Below, piece by piece: positions 52,942 through 62,285 of a stretch of 64,000 bases of DNA. Under the pieces are notes generated by a model, which was not told the DNA's origin, searched no databases, and saw only the letters and a list, made by a program, of their open reading frames with translations. The DNA lies in NCBI GenBank assembly GCA_022797215.1, contig JAAWKD010000006.1, positions 1 through 64,000 of the forward strand, given 5' to 3'. Numbering within the stretch: position 1 is the stretch's first letter; each line of letters opens with the position of its first letter. This DNA comes from Clostridia bacterium (lineage in GTDB: Bacteria > Bacillota > Clostridia > TANB77 > CAG-508). Both the position numbers and the translations under genes were made by a program.

Positions 52942-53919
52942 ATGTACTTACAGGAACTAAAAATAGGAAATGTAGTTTTAAAAAATAATGTGCTTTTAGC
53001 GCCAATGGCAGGGATTACTAACTTGCCTTTTCGTCGTATATGTGAAAAGTTTGAACCAGGTTTAGTATATACAGAGATGGTAAGTAGCAAAGGGCTATTT
53101 TATCAAGATCAAAAAACAAATCAATTGTTAAATATAAAAGGCGAATCAAGACCAGTAGCAGTACAAATTTTTGGAAATGATGTAGAGGCAATGGCATATA
53201 GTGCTAAGCAAGTTAGTAAGATAGCAGATATTGTAGATATCAATATGGGATGTCCAGCACCAAAAGTAGTCAAAAATGGTGATGGAAGTAAACTAATGCT
53301 TAATATACAATTAGCCCAAGAGATTATACAATCAGTTGTGGAAAATGCAACAGTTCCTGTAACTGTTAAGATGAGAAAAGGATGGGATAAGGAACATGTT
53401 AATGTAATAGAATTCGCAAGAATGGCAGAAAAGGCGGGAGCTAGTGCTATTACAGTTCATGGAAGAACAAGAGAAGAATTTTATACAGGAATTGCAGATT
53501 GGGAGATTATTAAAAAAGTAAAACAAGAAGTATCTATTCCAGTAATTGGAAACGGTGATGTTAAGACGCCAGAAGATGCACTTCAAATGTTTGAAACAAC
53601 AGGAGTGGACGGAATTATGATAGGAAGAGCCTCTATTGGAACTCCTTGGATTTTTAAACAAGTGCAAGAATATTTAACAAATCCAGAAGAGGAAATAATA
53701 TCAATTAGTAATCAAGAACGTTTAGAATTAATATTAGAACATATTGAATTACAGGTGCAAGAATTAGGAGAAAATACAGGTATTAAGGAAATGAGAAAAC
53801 ATATGACATATTACTTAAAAGGTTTAAGGGAGGCAAGTAGTATAAGACAACAGGTAAATCAAATAGAAACAAAGAGGGAATTAGTTGAGTGTTTGACAGA
53901 ATACTTTAAAAGTTTATGA
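52942..53919 (+). CDS. dus: tRNA-dihydrouridine synthase
   Basis: 325 residues, FMN-dependent TIM barrel. Visible: LAPMAGITNLPFRRIC near residue 20, the catalytic Cys in NMGCPAPKV near 101, KMRKGWD near 145, TVHGRTREEFYTG near 176, and GNGDVKTPEDA near 203. It reduces uridines in the tRNA D-loop. RBS AGGAGTAAC. Confidence 0.92.
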   Translation: MYLQELKIGNVVLKNNVLLAPMAGITNLPFRRICEKFEPGLVYTEMVSSKGLFYQDQKTNQLLNIKGESRPVAVQIFGNDVEAMAYSAKQVSKIADIVDINMGCPAPKVVKNGDGSKLMLNIQLAQEIIQSVVENATVPVTVKMRKGWDKEHVNVIEFARMAEKAGASAITVHGRTREEFYTGIADWEIIKKVKQEVSIPVIGNGDVKTPEDALQMFETTGVDGIMIGRASIGTPWIFKQVQEYLTNPEEEIISISNQERLELILEHIELQVQELGENTGIKEMRKHMTYYLKGLREASSIRQQVNQIETKRELVECLTEYFKSL

Positions 53920-54016
53920 ATATAGATGAAAGAGAATAAAATTGTTCTCTTTCTTTTTATTATGTATTTTCAGCATTAAATATGTAATTGAGATAAAGAG
54001 AAGAAATGAGGTAATA

Positions 54017-54715
54017 ATGAAGAAAAATAAAAAGTTAATTATGCTAGGGGCTGTAACCATTTTAATAATATTTGTAATAATTATATATTTTTTCTTAAAA
54101 AATACTAATAAAAATTTGAATATTGGTAATAATTTAAATAACAAAACTCTACAAGAAATAGAGGAATATATTTTAAATATTAGTTCCTATGAAACAGAAG
54201 TTGAAATAACAGTAGAAAGTAACAAAAATAAAACAAAATATCTTCTAAAGCAAAGTTATGTTAGCCCTAATATAGAAAAACAAGTTGTAAGAGAGCCAAG
54301 TAATATACAAGGTTTAGAAACAATGTATGACGGTAATAAACTAACCATTCATAATTCAAAGTTAAACCTAACAACTATTTATGAAAATTATCCATATTTA
54401 ACAGATAATTTCTTATGGCTTCATTCTTTTATAGAAGATTATCGAAATGCGAAATCCAATGGTCAAAAAACAAAATTATATGAGGAAAATAATCAAGTGA
54501 TTATGGAGGTAGAACTAGCTAATGCAACATCATATGTAGCAAGTAAAAGATTAATAATTGATAGAATAACAGGAAATATTCAACAATTAGTGGTACAAGA
54601 TAAGAACAAAAAAAATCTAGTTTACATATTATATAAAGAGATAAAAATGAATAGTCTAAAAAAAGAGGAAATATTAGCATTTCGCCTTCAAGAAGATAGA
54701 ATAATGCAGCATTAA
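54017..54715 (+). CDS. LolA/GerS-like membrane-anchored protein
   Basis: 232 residues: an N-terminal membrane helix, then a beta-rich domain with LQEIEEYILNISSYETEVEI and repeated strand patterns like LolA-fold proteins such as clostridial GerS. No lipobox Cys is seen; the helix has no Cys, so it is probably membrane-anchored rather than a lipoprotein. ATG 54017 follows GAGG. The function could be a germination or envelope factor; low confidence. Confidence 0.55.
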   Translation: MKKNKKLIMLGAVTILIIFVIIIYFFLKNTNKNLNIGNNLNNKTLQEIEEYILNISSYETEVEITVESNKNKTKYLLKQSYVSPNIEKQVVREPSNIQGLETMYDGNKLTIHNSKLNLTTIYENYPYLTDNFLWLHSFIEDYRNAKSNGQKTKLYEENNQVIMEVELANATSYVASKRLIIDRITGNIQQLVVQDKNKKNLVYILYKEIKMNSLKKEEILAFRLQEDRIMQH

Positions 54716-54812
54716 ACAAGAAACCTCTTTTTCAGCTCTATTTATTTCAAACTAATATTAAAATATATCAATAGAAAAAACTTAAATACACAAATATTAG
54801 GAGTGAAGAAAA

Positions 54813-55163
54813 ATGGTAGTAAAAAGAGGAGATATGTTTTATGCAGATTTAAGCCCGGTAATTGGCTCAGAACAGGGAGGAGTTAGACCAGTTCTTATTA
54901 TTCAAAATGATGTAGGAAATAAACATAGCCCTACTGTAATTGCAGCAGCAATTACTTCACAAACAGGAAAAACGAAGCTACCTACACATATAGAAATAGA
55001 ACCAGAGCAAAGCGGATTAAAGGCAGAGTCAGTAGTCTTAACAGAGCAAATTAGAACAATTGATAAAAGCCGTTTAAAAGAAAAAATAGGGCATATTGAT
55101 GATGAAAAGATTATTAATAGAATTAATAATGCTTTAGGAGTTAGCTTTGGGTTAGAAGAATAG
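54813..55163 (+). CDS. MazF/PemK-type endoribonuclease (EndoA-like)
   Basis: 116 residues. [20 protein letters not shown] at the start, [12 protein letters not shown], then [10 protein letters not shown] and [13 protein letters not shown] are the conserved MazF/NdoA blocks, including the Arg and Thr/Ser of the active site. It cuts mRNA at short sequence motifs. No antitoxin gene (EndoAI/MazE) is directly upstream, where one is normally found: the preceding gene is an unrelated LolA-like protein. Confidence 0.88.
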   Translation: MVVKRGDMFYADLSPVIGSEQGGVRPVLIIQNDVGNKHSPTVIAAAITSQTGKTKLPTHIEIEPEQSGLKAESVVLTEQIRTIDKSRLKEKIGHIDDEKIINRINNALGVSFGLEE

Positions 55164-55234
55164 AAGTAAAATTTTAGTACTTACTTGAAATAAGCAGAAG
55201 AATTTAGTAAAATAAAGAAAATAAATTAGGGATT

Positions 55235-55495
55235 ATGTTGAGGTATCCTGGTTGCGCAGGCTGGCATGGCGCTAGCTACTCTAATTGGGTTAATGGTGCT
55301 GGCGGTTTCATACGTGGCGTCAGCGGAGTGTTCTTCTTTGATTGGGATGGTTGGGCTGGTGTCTACAGTGTTTACTGCGGTCGTGGAGTAGCGGTAGTTA
55401 AGTCAGCTGTTCGAGCTGAGCGAGTTACAGATGACTTATGCGTCGAAGCAGAGTGTAGGGTACCGGACTTTAAAATAGTTATAGGCGAAGTATGA
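55235..55495 (+). CDS. Free-standing DGR-type variable-region protein VR2
   Basis: An 86-residue frame that is almost nothing but a variable region: MLRYPGCAGWHGASYSNWVN, GGFIRGVSGVFFFDWDGWAG, then VYCGRGVAVVKSAVRAE and a tail read through a dispersed repeat. It is homologous to cassette VR1 at 34141-34287. Aromatic, Gly, Asp and Val residues stand where VR1 has Asn codons, as expected after adenine mutagenesis. A possible promoter (TTGAAA, 17 nt, TAAAAT) lies upstream, but the RBS is weak and most of a target protein is missing. It may be a stub of a target gene or a stand-alone cassette. Confidence 0.5.
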   Translation: MLRYPGCAGWHGASYSNWVNGAGGFIRGVSGVFFFDWDGWAGVYSVYCGRGVAVVKSAVRAERVTDDLCVEAECRVPDFKIVIGEV

Positions 55496-55871
55496 GCTAT
55501 ATAAATAGCTTATACAAGTAAGCAATACTTCTTTGAATAAACCGAACTAATATAGTATCAGAGGGAAAAACTTTAAGGAGTTTTTCGAGAATAACTATAT
55601 TATTAAAGAAACATAATTCCTTCCCAATCTGGTAAAATAAAAAACAAAAATATGTCATAAGTAGTAAGAGCAAAAGTGGCATATTTTTTATTTACATAGA
55701 AATTGTGAGATAAGTATAATTGAGCTACCAAGGGCAATTAAGGAGTATCAAGAGAATAAACAAGATAAAATTATAAGAATAACAGGCTTAACAAAAGAGG
55801 AAATTATGGAGGACATGAAGAACTAAAATATAATTATTGCAATTGATAAAACTTCTAAATGTTTTTAGCAT
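55496..55871. other. Cassette tail and an orphan coding fragment
   Basis: 55496-55700 repeats, with differences, the tail of cassette VR1 (AAAACTTTAAGGAG and TATTAAAGAAACATA blocks in inverted orientation to 33900-33970). From 55722 to 55826 a fragment with no start encodes ELPRAIKEYQENKQDKIIRI then TGLTKEEIMEDMKN-stop, perhaps the end of a lost small gene. Nothing else is seen. Confidence 0.45.
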
Positions 55872-56744
55872 TTAGAAGTTGTCAATATCGCCGTTTGATT
55901 TAGTAAGATAATTACTAATCTGAGAAAACTGTTGTAAATCTAATGTCTCACCTCTAATGTTTTCATCTAATTGTAAATCTTTTAACATTTGTTTCAAGGT
56001 ATCTTTAGGTGCAATATTACTATTAGAAAGTCCGTTTAATAAAGTCTTTCTTCTCTGCATGAAACTTGCCTGAATAACTCTAAAAAAGAATGTTTCATCT
56101 CTTACAATAACAGGTGGGTTTTTTCTAATAAGCAAATGAATGACTGCTGAATTTACCTCTGGAGAAGGAAGAAAAGAGGTATTTGGCACGAATAGCACTT
56201 CTTGAGCTTCACAATAGTAAGATATACAATAAGTAATAGCACCTGTATTCTTTTTACCAGGAGTAGCGGTTAAACGGTCAGCCACTTCTTTTTGTACCAT
56301 TACAGTAATGCTTTCTATTGGCAAATGTTCTTCTAGTAATTTCATAATAATAGGAGTTGTAATGTAATAAGGCAAGTTAGCAACTATTTTAACAGATGAT
56401 ATATTATTTGCATTTTCTGTGATTTTTTGTTTTAAATTTACCTTTAGTACATCCTGATGAATCAATTCGAAATTATTATAAAACTGAAAACGGTCTTGTA
56501 AAATAGTTATCATTTCATTGTCTAATTCAATAGCAATAACTTTACTAGCTTTTTCTAAGAGCCTAGCAGTTAAAGTGCCAAGCCCAGGGCCAATTTCGAT
56601 AATTAAATCATTAGGCTGAATATTAGCAGCTGATATAATATTATCAACTGTCTCATCATCTATTAAAAAATTTTGACCTAAATTTTTATTAGCATTAATA
56701 TGATATTTTTTCATTAAAAATTTGGTTTCTTCTAAAATGGACAT
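55872..56744 (-). CDS. rsmA: 16S rRNA dimethyladenosine transferase
   Basis: About 290 residues: NKNLGQNFLIDD near residue 24, SAM motif IEIGPGLGTLTARLL near 50, NLPYYITTPI near 124, and the C-terminal ASFMQRRKTLLNGLS. KsgA/RsmA dimethylates two adenines near the 16S 3' end. I chose ATG 56744, which has GAGGGG at good spacing, over 56768. Confidence 0.92.
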   Translation of the reverse strand: MSILEETKFLMKKYHINANKNLGQNFLIDDETVDNIISAANIQPNDLIIEIGPGLGTLTARLLEKASKVIAIELDNEMITILQDRFQFYNNFELIHQDVLKVNLKQKITENANNISSVKIVANLPYYITTPIIMKLLEEHLPIESITVMVQKEVADRLTATPGKKNTGAITYCISYYCEAQEVLFVPNTSFLPSPEVNSAVIHLLIRKNPPVIVRDETFFFRVIQASFMQRRKTLLNGLSNSNIAPKDTLKQMLKDLQLDENIRGETLDLQQFSQISNYLTKSNGDIDNF

Positions 56745-56909
56745 AATTCCCCTCATTTCTATATGCACATAAGTATATAGGCTTTTTAATCAGATGTCAA
56801 ATCATTGGAAATATTTTCTAATCTTTTTTTTCAAAAAGGTACTTCAAAAAAAATTTGGAATATGGTATAATAAAAACTGTATTATTAGGAAAGAAAGGAG
56901 AGGGGCAAA

Positions 56910-57635
56910 ATGAACCAGATTTTGGCAACAGAGAAACTGTATGTTACACCTGAGCTAAAAAGAAAAAAAGTAATTTATAAAATTGAGTTTTGTTTATCTG
57001 TGTTTTTAATTTGCCTTTTATTCTCCTACTATATATATGCAGAGTATGACAGAAGTAAAACAGCACAAGTATCACAAGAAATTTTGGCTCAAATAGAGTA
57101 TAAAAGAGAAGATACAACAGTAAAGAAAGCAGATAATGATGTTATTGTTGTTATTTTAGACAAAGAAGAAGAAAAGCAACATACTAATGAAAGAAATACA
57201 AGACCTAATATTGATACTGCAACCTATACATCAAAAGATGGAGTCCAATATACAACAGAGGCAGTATTAAAGGTGCCAAGTATTGGAATTGAATATCCTG
57301 TGCTTTCAGAAACTTCACCAGATTTATTATATGTATCTATTAATAAATATTGGGGACCAGCACCAAATGAGGTAGGAAATTATTGTATTGTAGGACATTA
57401 TTATGAAAGTGGAATTATGTTTGGTAAATTACATAAGCTAAAAAATGGAGACATTGCAGAGTTAACAGACTTATCTGGAAGAAAGATAAAATATAAGGTA
57501 TATAATAAGTATGTAGTCAAGCCAACAGATACAGCTTGTACTAGTCAATTGACAAATGGAAAAAGAGAACTTACTTTAATTACTTGTACAAATTATGGAA
57601 AAGAAAGATTAGTAGTAAAGTTAAGAGAAGTATAG
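56910..57635 (+). CDS. Sortase
   Basis: 241 residues: a basic N terminus, one membrane helix (about 27-46), a linker, then the sortase beta-barrel. The catalytic His is in IVGHYYESG near residue 168, Cys in LTLITCTNYG near 227 and Arg in ERLVVKLR. It attaches LPxTG-like proteins to the wall or links pilin subunits; class D or E is likely from TLITC. RBS AAAGGAGAGG. No obvious LPxTG substrate is adjacent. Confidence 0.9.
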   Translation: MNQILATEKLYVTPELKRKKVIYKIEFCLSVFLICLLFSYYIYAEYDRSKTAQVSQEILAQIEYKREDTTVKKADNDVIVVILDKEEEKQHTNERNTRPNIDTATYTSKDGVQYTTEAVLKVPSIGIEYPVLSETSPDLLYVSINKYWGPAPNEVGNYCIVGHYYESGIMFGKLHKLKNGDIAELTDLSGRKIKYKVYNKYVVKPTDTACTSQLTNGKRELTLITCTNYGKERLVVKLREV

Positions 57636-57648
57636 AAATAGAATAGTG

Positions 57649-57719
57649 TTAGTTAGGGGACATACCTACAACCAGAGAAAACGAAGTTTTAATTGGTTAG
57701 CGGTATGTCCTCTAACTAA
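57649..57719. repeat. Hairpin repeat (GGGGACATACC family)
   Basis: TTAGTTAGGGGACATACC and GGTATGTCCTCTAACTAA pair with one mismatch. Related to 42732-42829 and 44358-44411. Confidence 0.65.
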
Positions 57720-57780
57720 TGTTTGTCTCTCAACAATTTAGAGATTGCATCATATAATAAAAAAGAGAGGAGAGACAATA

Positions 57781-58464
57781 ATGGCAAGAATATTGGTATA
57801 TAACAATGACACAAACCGTATGGAAACGTATTATAGAGGGTTATCAGAGGCAATGCCCTATAATACAGGAAGAACATTAACTGTAAATGAATTTAGAGGC
57901 TCTAGTCAAAGTAATGTGGTCTGGACAGAGAAAAGAGTTATACAAGCTTGGAATAGCCAGAGATATTTATTTGGAGGGCCTATAGATGTAGGATTTGCTT
58001 TTAAAAGACCGTATGAAGGAGGGCATGGAAACCAATCACAACACTATGCAGGAACTGCTTTTGATGTAGGACAAAGAATGAGTAACCGCAATCGAAATCG
58101 ACTAAGGAATTCTGTTCTTTCTTCTGGTCTTTGGTCCTATGTAGAACCTCAAGAATTTACCCCTACATGGATACATTTTGATAAAAGGAGAGGGACGCCA
58201 GCATGTAGTACAGGTGGATTTCCATTAATTAGGCAAGGTAGTAGAGGAGCGTATGTATGCATTGCACAAGATAATCTAAATACATTAGGATATACAACAG
58301 GTGGTTTAGATGGTGTATTTGGACCACAGACTTATCGTGCAGTAATAGCATACCAAAAAAGTGTTGGATTGATAGCAGATGGAATAATAGGATGTAACAC
58401 TTGGCGCTCCTTACAAGAAAGTGTAGTAGGAACTGGCAAAACTTCAACCACAATTAATTCTTAA
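57781..58464 (+). CDS. M15-type peptidase with peptidoglycan-binding domain
   Basis: 227 residues. The N-terminal ~140 residues resemble the M15A/VanY-like zinc peptidases: HYAGTAFDVGQ carries the metal ligands His and Asp, and TWIHFD the third. The C-terminal part is a peptidoglycan-binding type 1 domain (GSRGAYVCIAQDNLNTLGY, DGVFGPQTYRAVIAYQ). No signal peptide, so it may be released by lysis or loaded into the spore. GGAGAGACAATA precedes ATG 57781; the AT-rich promoter region does not fit sigma-A well, so a sporulation sigma factor is possible. Confidence 0.8.
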   Translation: MARILVYNNDTNRMETYYRGLSEAMPYNTGRTLTVNEFRGSSQSNVVWTEKRVIQAWNSQRYLFGGPIDVGFAFKRPYEGGHGNQSQHYAGTAFDVGQRMSNRNRNRLRNSVLSSGLWSYVEPQEFTPTWIHFDKRRGTPACSTGGFPLIRQGSRGAYVCIAQDNLNTLGYTTGGLDGVFGPQTYRAVIAYQKSVGLIADGIIGCNTWRSLQESVVGTGKTSTTINS

Positions 58465-58473
58465 AATTGTTAA

Positions 58474-58588
58474 ACACTTGACTAGTATATATTTTCTGGT
58501 TTTCAAATGCCCAAGGTAGTCAGCAGATACATACAAGTAGGTCAACTTGGTACCTTTCAAACTGCGAAAATATATACTAGTCAAGTGT
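58474..58588. repeat. 115-bp MITE-like inverted-repeat element
   Basis: Perfect 23-nt terminal arms: ACACTTGACTAGTATATATT plus TTC, and its complement, with an inner pair CCAAG/CTTGG. The element has no coding capacity and lies between the M15 peptidase and a membrane protein gene. Confidence 0.7.
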
Positions 58589-58691
58589 TAATAATAAATT
58601 AAACAAGAATTTTAATAAAAAATTAATACAAATCTCGACAAAATGTGATAAAATATGAGAAAATAACAAAAAGAAAATTATTGGGGAAAAT

Positions 58692-59417
58692 ATGAAAAGA
58701 AATTTGAAAAAAGAATTGATTAAAGTCTTCTGGATTTTTACTTTTGTAAGTGTAATTGGTTGTATCATGGAGACTATTGTCTGCATTGTACAAGAAGGGC
58801 ACTTTGAAGTAAGACAGGGAGTTATCTATGGACCATTTATTCCAGTTTATGGAGCAGGAGCAGTATTGTTCTATTTACTTGTTCCAAGAATCACAGGAGC
58901 AACTACTGAGAATACAAAGGATATTAGTAGTTTAAAAATATTTGTATATACAGCGATATTAGGTGGAATTACGGAATATTTATTTTCCTATATGCAAGAA
59001 TGTCTATTTGGAACAGTTTCATGGGAATATAGCACCTTACGTTTTAACCTTAATGGAAGAACTAGCTTGTTACATTGCATTTATTGGGGATTAGGTGGTA
59101 TTATATTTATAAAATGGATGTACCCACTTAGTACGAGACTAGATAGTTTAACGAATATGAATAGAACAGCCAAAATAGCAACAACTCTCTTTTTTGTTTT
59201 TATGATGTTTAATATTGCTATATCTATGCTTGCAGGATATAGACAATATGAAAGGATGCAAAATATTTCAGCAGATACTAGTTTAGATAGGTTTTTGGAT
59301 AAGTATTATCCAGATAGTGTCATGGATATTATATTTTCTAATAAACAATATACTAATCAAGAAGGAAGAGAGCGAGAAGATAAGTCACCTTTTAAATGGT
59401 TGTTAGAAGGGATATAG
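58692..59417 (+). CDS. CmpB-type putative transporter membrane protein
   Basis: 241 residues with about five membrane helices. VIGCIMETIVCIVQEGHFEV near residue 20 and YGPFIPVYGAGAV near 49 are typical of the family called putative ABC transporter type IV (CmpB), common in Clostridia and of unknown function. No ATPase is nearby. It runs with 3 nt spacing into trmL. Confidence 0.75.
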   Translation: MKRNLKKELIKVFWIFTFVSVIGCIMETIVCIVQEGHFEVRQGVIYGPFIPVYGAGAVLFYLLVPRITGATTENTKDISSLKIFVYTAILGGITEYLFSYMQECLFGTVSWEYSTLRFNLNGRTSLLHCIYWGLGGIIFIKWMYPLSTRLDSLTNMNRTAKIATTLFFVFMMFNIAISMLAGYRQYERMQNISADTSLDRFLDKYYPDSVMDIIFSNKQYTNQEGREREDKSPFKWLLEGI

Positions 59418-59420
59418 AAG

Positions 59421-59918
59421 ATGAAATTAAATATTGTAATGGTAGAACCAGAAATACCACAAAATACAGGAAACATAGCAAGAACTTGCGCAGCAATTGG
59501 AGCGAAGCTACATTTAGTAAAGCCTTTAGGATTTGAAATATCAGATAAATATTTAAAAAGAGCAGGACTAGATTATTGGGATAAACTAACCATTGAAATG
59601 CATGAAAGTTTACAAGAATTTTTAGTCAAATATCCACCAGAAAAAAATGATATGTATTTTGCTACAACAAAGGGAAAACAATGTTATTCAGATATGGATT
59701 ATACAAAATCAGAAGAAGTCTTTTTATTATTTGGAAAAGAGACGAAAGGATTACCAGAAGATTTACTACAAAAATATATTGAGAATACGATTAGAATTCC
59801 AATGAAAGAGCATTTACGCTCCTTAAACTTATCTAATTCAGTAGCAATTGTTGCTTATGAAGTATTTAGACAAATTGGGTTTGAACAATTAGAAGAAATT
59901 AGTAGCTACTTTGATTAA
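59421..59918 (+). CDS. trmL: tRNA (cytidine/uridine-34 2'-O)-methyltransferase
   Basis: 165 residues of the SPOUT class. MVEPEIPQNTGNIARTCAA, LFGKETKGLP and IPMKEHLRSLNLSNSVAI are the trefoil-knot motifs. It methylates the wobble ribose of certain tRNA-Leu. It is coupled to the preceding gene. Confidence 0.92.
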   Translation: MKLNIVMVEPEIPQNTGNIARTCAAIGAKLHLVKPLGFEISDKYLKRAGLDYWDKLTIEMHESLQEFLVKYPPEKNDMYFATTKGKQCYSDMDYTKSEEVFLLFGKETKGLPEDLLQKYIENTIRIPMKEHLRSLNLSNSVAIVAYEVFRQIGFEQLEEISSYFD

Positions 59919-60032
59919 TACTTTATATATGGATACTGAAAAGCCCTCAAAAACTTGATTTTTGGCTCAATTTATGGTATAATAGATATAGATTTGGGCA
60001 AAAGAAAAAGGAAGTGTTTGGAGGTAAAAAAT

Positions 60033-60206
60033 ATGTATAATGAAGAAACATTTAATTTCAATATAGAGAGTATTCAAAATGATTTAGCAATCGAAGGAAT
60101 GGCAATTACACAAAGCGATGTAGAGATGTTTAGAAGATTTGCGGGTGGAGAAGTAGCAATGCCAGAGTTAATTCAAATGATTAAGAACAAGCCACTTGAA
60201 TATTAG
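60033..60206 (+). CDS. VbhA-like antitoxin domain protein
   Basis: 57 residues. The core, LAIEGMAITQSDVEMFRRFA then GGEVAMPELIQMI, matches the VbhA-type antitoxin motif ((M/L)EG...S......R...GE.....LI), which inhibits Fic AMP-transferase toxins by blocking their active site. No fic gene lies beside it. ATG 60033 follows GGAGG; an upstream alternative in the same frame lacks an RBS. Confidence 0.6.
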   Translation: MYNEETFNFNIESIQNDLAIEGMAITQSDVEMFRRFAGGEVAMPELIQMIKNKPLEY

Positions 60207-60410
60207 CAGAAAATAGTGTAAAATAGTAGCGTAGAAAAAAGTACGTTACTTTTTTTAGTTCTAGGAAAGCGCTGAATAGCACTTGACGTAGAAATAAATT
60301 ATGCGAAACGTTACAAATTCTTAAAGCTTTGCTTTTAGAATTTGTTAGTTCGTATTTTTATATTTTAGAAAACTGATTAAAGAGTTTTTGCCGAAAAGGA
60401 GTTAGAGGAT
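60207..60410. other. Intergenic region with hairpin
   Basis: A stem ACAAATTCTTAAAGC and GCTTTTAGAATTTGT at 60313-60346 lies in front of gltX, after a TTATGCGAAACG segment that may be a decayed dispersed repeat. A T-box is not seen. No gene is present. Confidence 0.45.
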
Positions 60411-62063
60411 ATGGATTATAAAGATTTAGCCAATTTAATTTTTCCAGATGCAAAGCCGATTTCTTACTATGAAGAAAAATATAGTAAAAGAGATTTGCCA
60501 GAAGGAGCAATTGTAACAAGATTTGCTCCAAGTCCTACGGGATTTGTTCATGTAGGTGGATTAATGCAATGTGTGATTAATAGACAACTTACGAATCAAA
60601 CGAAAGGTGTATTTCTATTAAGAATAGAAGATACGGACCAAAAAAGAGAGATAGAAGATGGTGTAGCGCAAATTGTAAATGCCATTAAAGATTTTGGTAT
60701 TGAATTTGATGAAGGAATGTTAAATGAGACAGATGAAAAAGGAAATTATGGGCCATATAAACAAAGCTTAAGAGGAGAAATTTACCAGGCTTATGCTAAA
60801 TGGCTTATTGAACAAGGTAGAGCATATCCATGTTTTGCAACTTCAGAGGAATTAGAAGAGATGAGAAAAAAACAAGAAGCTGCAAAACTAAGAACAGGAT
60901 ATTATGGTGTTTGGGCAACTTATCGTAATTTATCAGTAGAAGAAGCAGCAGAAAAGATAAAAGCAGGTATGCCATATATTGTTCGTTTCAAATCTATGGG
61001 AAGAGAAGATAAAAAAATTAGACATCATGATGTGATTAAAGGAAATATTGATTTTCCAGAGAATGACCAAGATATTGTTATTATCAAAGCAGATGGACTT
61101 CCAACATATCATTTTGCTCATGCAGTAGATGACCATTTAATGAAAGTAACACATGTTATTCGTTCAGATGAGTGGGTATCTTCACTACCACTACACTTAG
61201 AATTATTTAAAACCTTAGGATTTGAAACACCAAAATATTGCCACTATGCACCAATTTTGAAGGAAGAAGATGGCAAAAAAAGAAAGATTAGTAAAAGAAA
61301 AGATCCAGAAGCAGCAGTTAGTTATTATCATGAAGAAGGAATACCTGCTAGGTCTGTATGTGAGTATTTAATGAATATAGGAAATTCTAATTTTGAAATG
61401 TGGAGAAAAAACAATCCTAACGTGCCTATGTCAGAATTTCAATTTGATATTAGTAAAATGAGTGTAAGTGGAGCGATTTTTGATATTGTAAAACTACTAG
61501 ATGTTTCTAAAAATGTTATTTCTAAATATACAAAAGAAGATATTTACGATGAAGTATTAGAATGGGCAAAAAGATATGATAAAGAGCTAGAAGATTTATT
61601 ACAAAACAAGGAGTATGCATTAAAGATTTTCGGAATAGAAAGAGGAAACGCAAAGCCTAGAAAAGATATTGCTAAATGGTCTGAAGTAAAAGATGCTATT
61701 TCTTATATGTATGATGATAGATTTTTAAGCGAGACAAGTGAAGTTGAATATGGAAAGATTAATGATAAAGAGGAAATCAAGAAGATTTTATCCATATACT
61801 TAGAAAAATATTTTGACATTAATGATGATAAACAAACATGGTTTGATAAGATAAAGGACTTAGCAGAAGAACTAGGATATGCAAGAGAAGTAAAAGAATT
61901 TAAACAGAATCCTGAAAAATGGCCAGGACATGTAGGAGATATTAGTACTGTATTAAGAGTAAGTTTAACTAGAAGGATGCAAACTCCAGACTTATATGAA
62001 ATTATGCAAGTTCTTGGAAAAGAAAGTATCGAAAAGAGAATTACTAAAATAACTGAAAGATAA
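60411..62063 (+). CDS. gltX: Glutamyl-tRNA synthetase
   Basis: 550 residues, class I. The HIGH-like motif is in FAPSPTGFVHVGG near residue 43, the KMSKS-like loop is RKISKRKDP near 291. It is longer than the typical ~485 residues, with an extended C-terminal anticodon-binding region, as seen in some Clostridia. Whether it is discriminating cannot be told here. RBS AAAAGGAG. Confidence 0.9.
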   Translation: MDYKDLANLIFPDAKPISYYEEKYSKRDLPEGAIVTRFAPSPTGFVHVGGLMQCVINRQLTNQTKGVFLLRIEDTDQKREIEDGVAQIVNAIKDFGIEFDEGMLNETDEKGNYGPYKQSLRGEIYQAYAKWLIEQGRAYPCFATSEELEEMRKKQEAAKLRTGYYGVWATYRNLSVEEAAEKIKAGMPYIVRFKSMGREDKKIRHHDVIKGNIDFPENDQDIVIIKADGLPTYHFAHAVDDHLMKVTHVIRSDEWVSSLPLHLELFKTLGFETPKYCHYAPILKEEDGKKRKISKRKDPEAAVSYYHEEGIPARSVCEYLMNIGNSNFEMWRKNNPNVPMSEFQFDISKMSVSGAIFDIVKLLDVSKNVISKYTKEDIYDEVLEWAKRYDKELEDLLQNKEYALKIFGIERGNAKPRKDIAKWSEVKDAISYMYDDRFLSETSEVEYGKINDKEEIKKILSIYLEKYFDINDDKQTWFDKIKDLAEELGYAREVKEFKQNPEKWPGHVGDISTVLRVSLTRRMQTPDLYEIMQVLGKESIEKRITKITER

Positions 62064-62086
62064 AACAAAAGGAGGATGAAGTTTTT

Positions 62087-62272
62087 ATGGAATACAATGT
62101 AGGTGATATAGTTAGAACAAAGAAACAGCATCCTTGTGGAAGTAAGTTATGGGAATTGGCACGAATAGGAGTAGACTTCAAACTAAAATGCCTAGGCTGT
62201 GGACATGTAATCACATTAGAAAGACAAAAGGCTCTAAAAGCTATTACAAAAAAAATAGAAAGAGAAGAATAG
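62087..62272 (+). CDS. DUF951 small protein
   Basis: 61 residues: VGDIVRTKKQHPCGSKLWEL, RIGVDFKLKCLGCGHVITLE. This is the conserved DUF951 family of Bacillota, with three Cys that may bind zinc. It lies 23 nt after gltX with AAAGGAGG. Function unknown. Confidence 0.88.
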   Translation: MEYNVGDIVRTKKQHPCGSKLWELARIGVDFKLKCLGCGHVITLERQKALKAITKKIEREE

Positions 62273-62285
62273 ATAAAAAAGAAAG

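Noticed and set aside
60207-60410. T-box before gltX
   Set aside because: No specifier-loop or T-box sequence (TGGNACCGCG type) is present.
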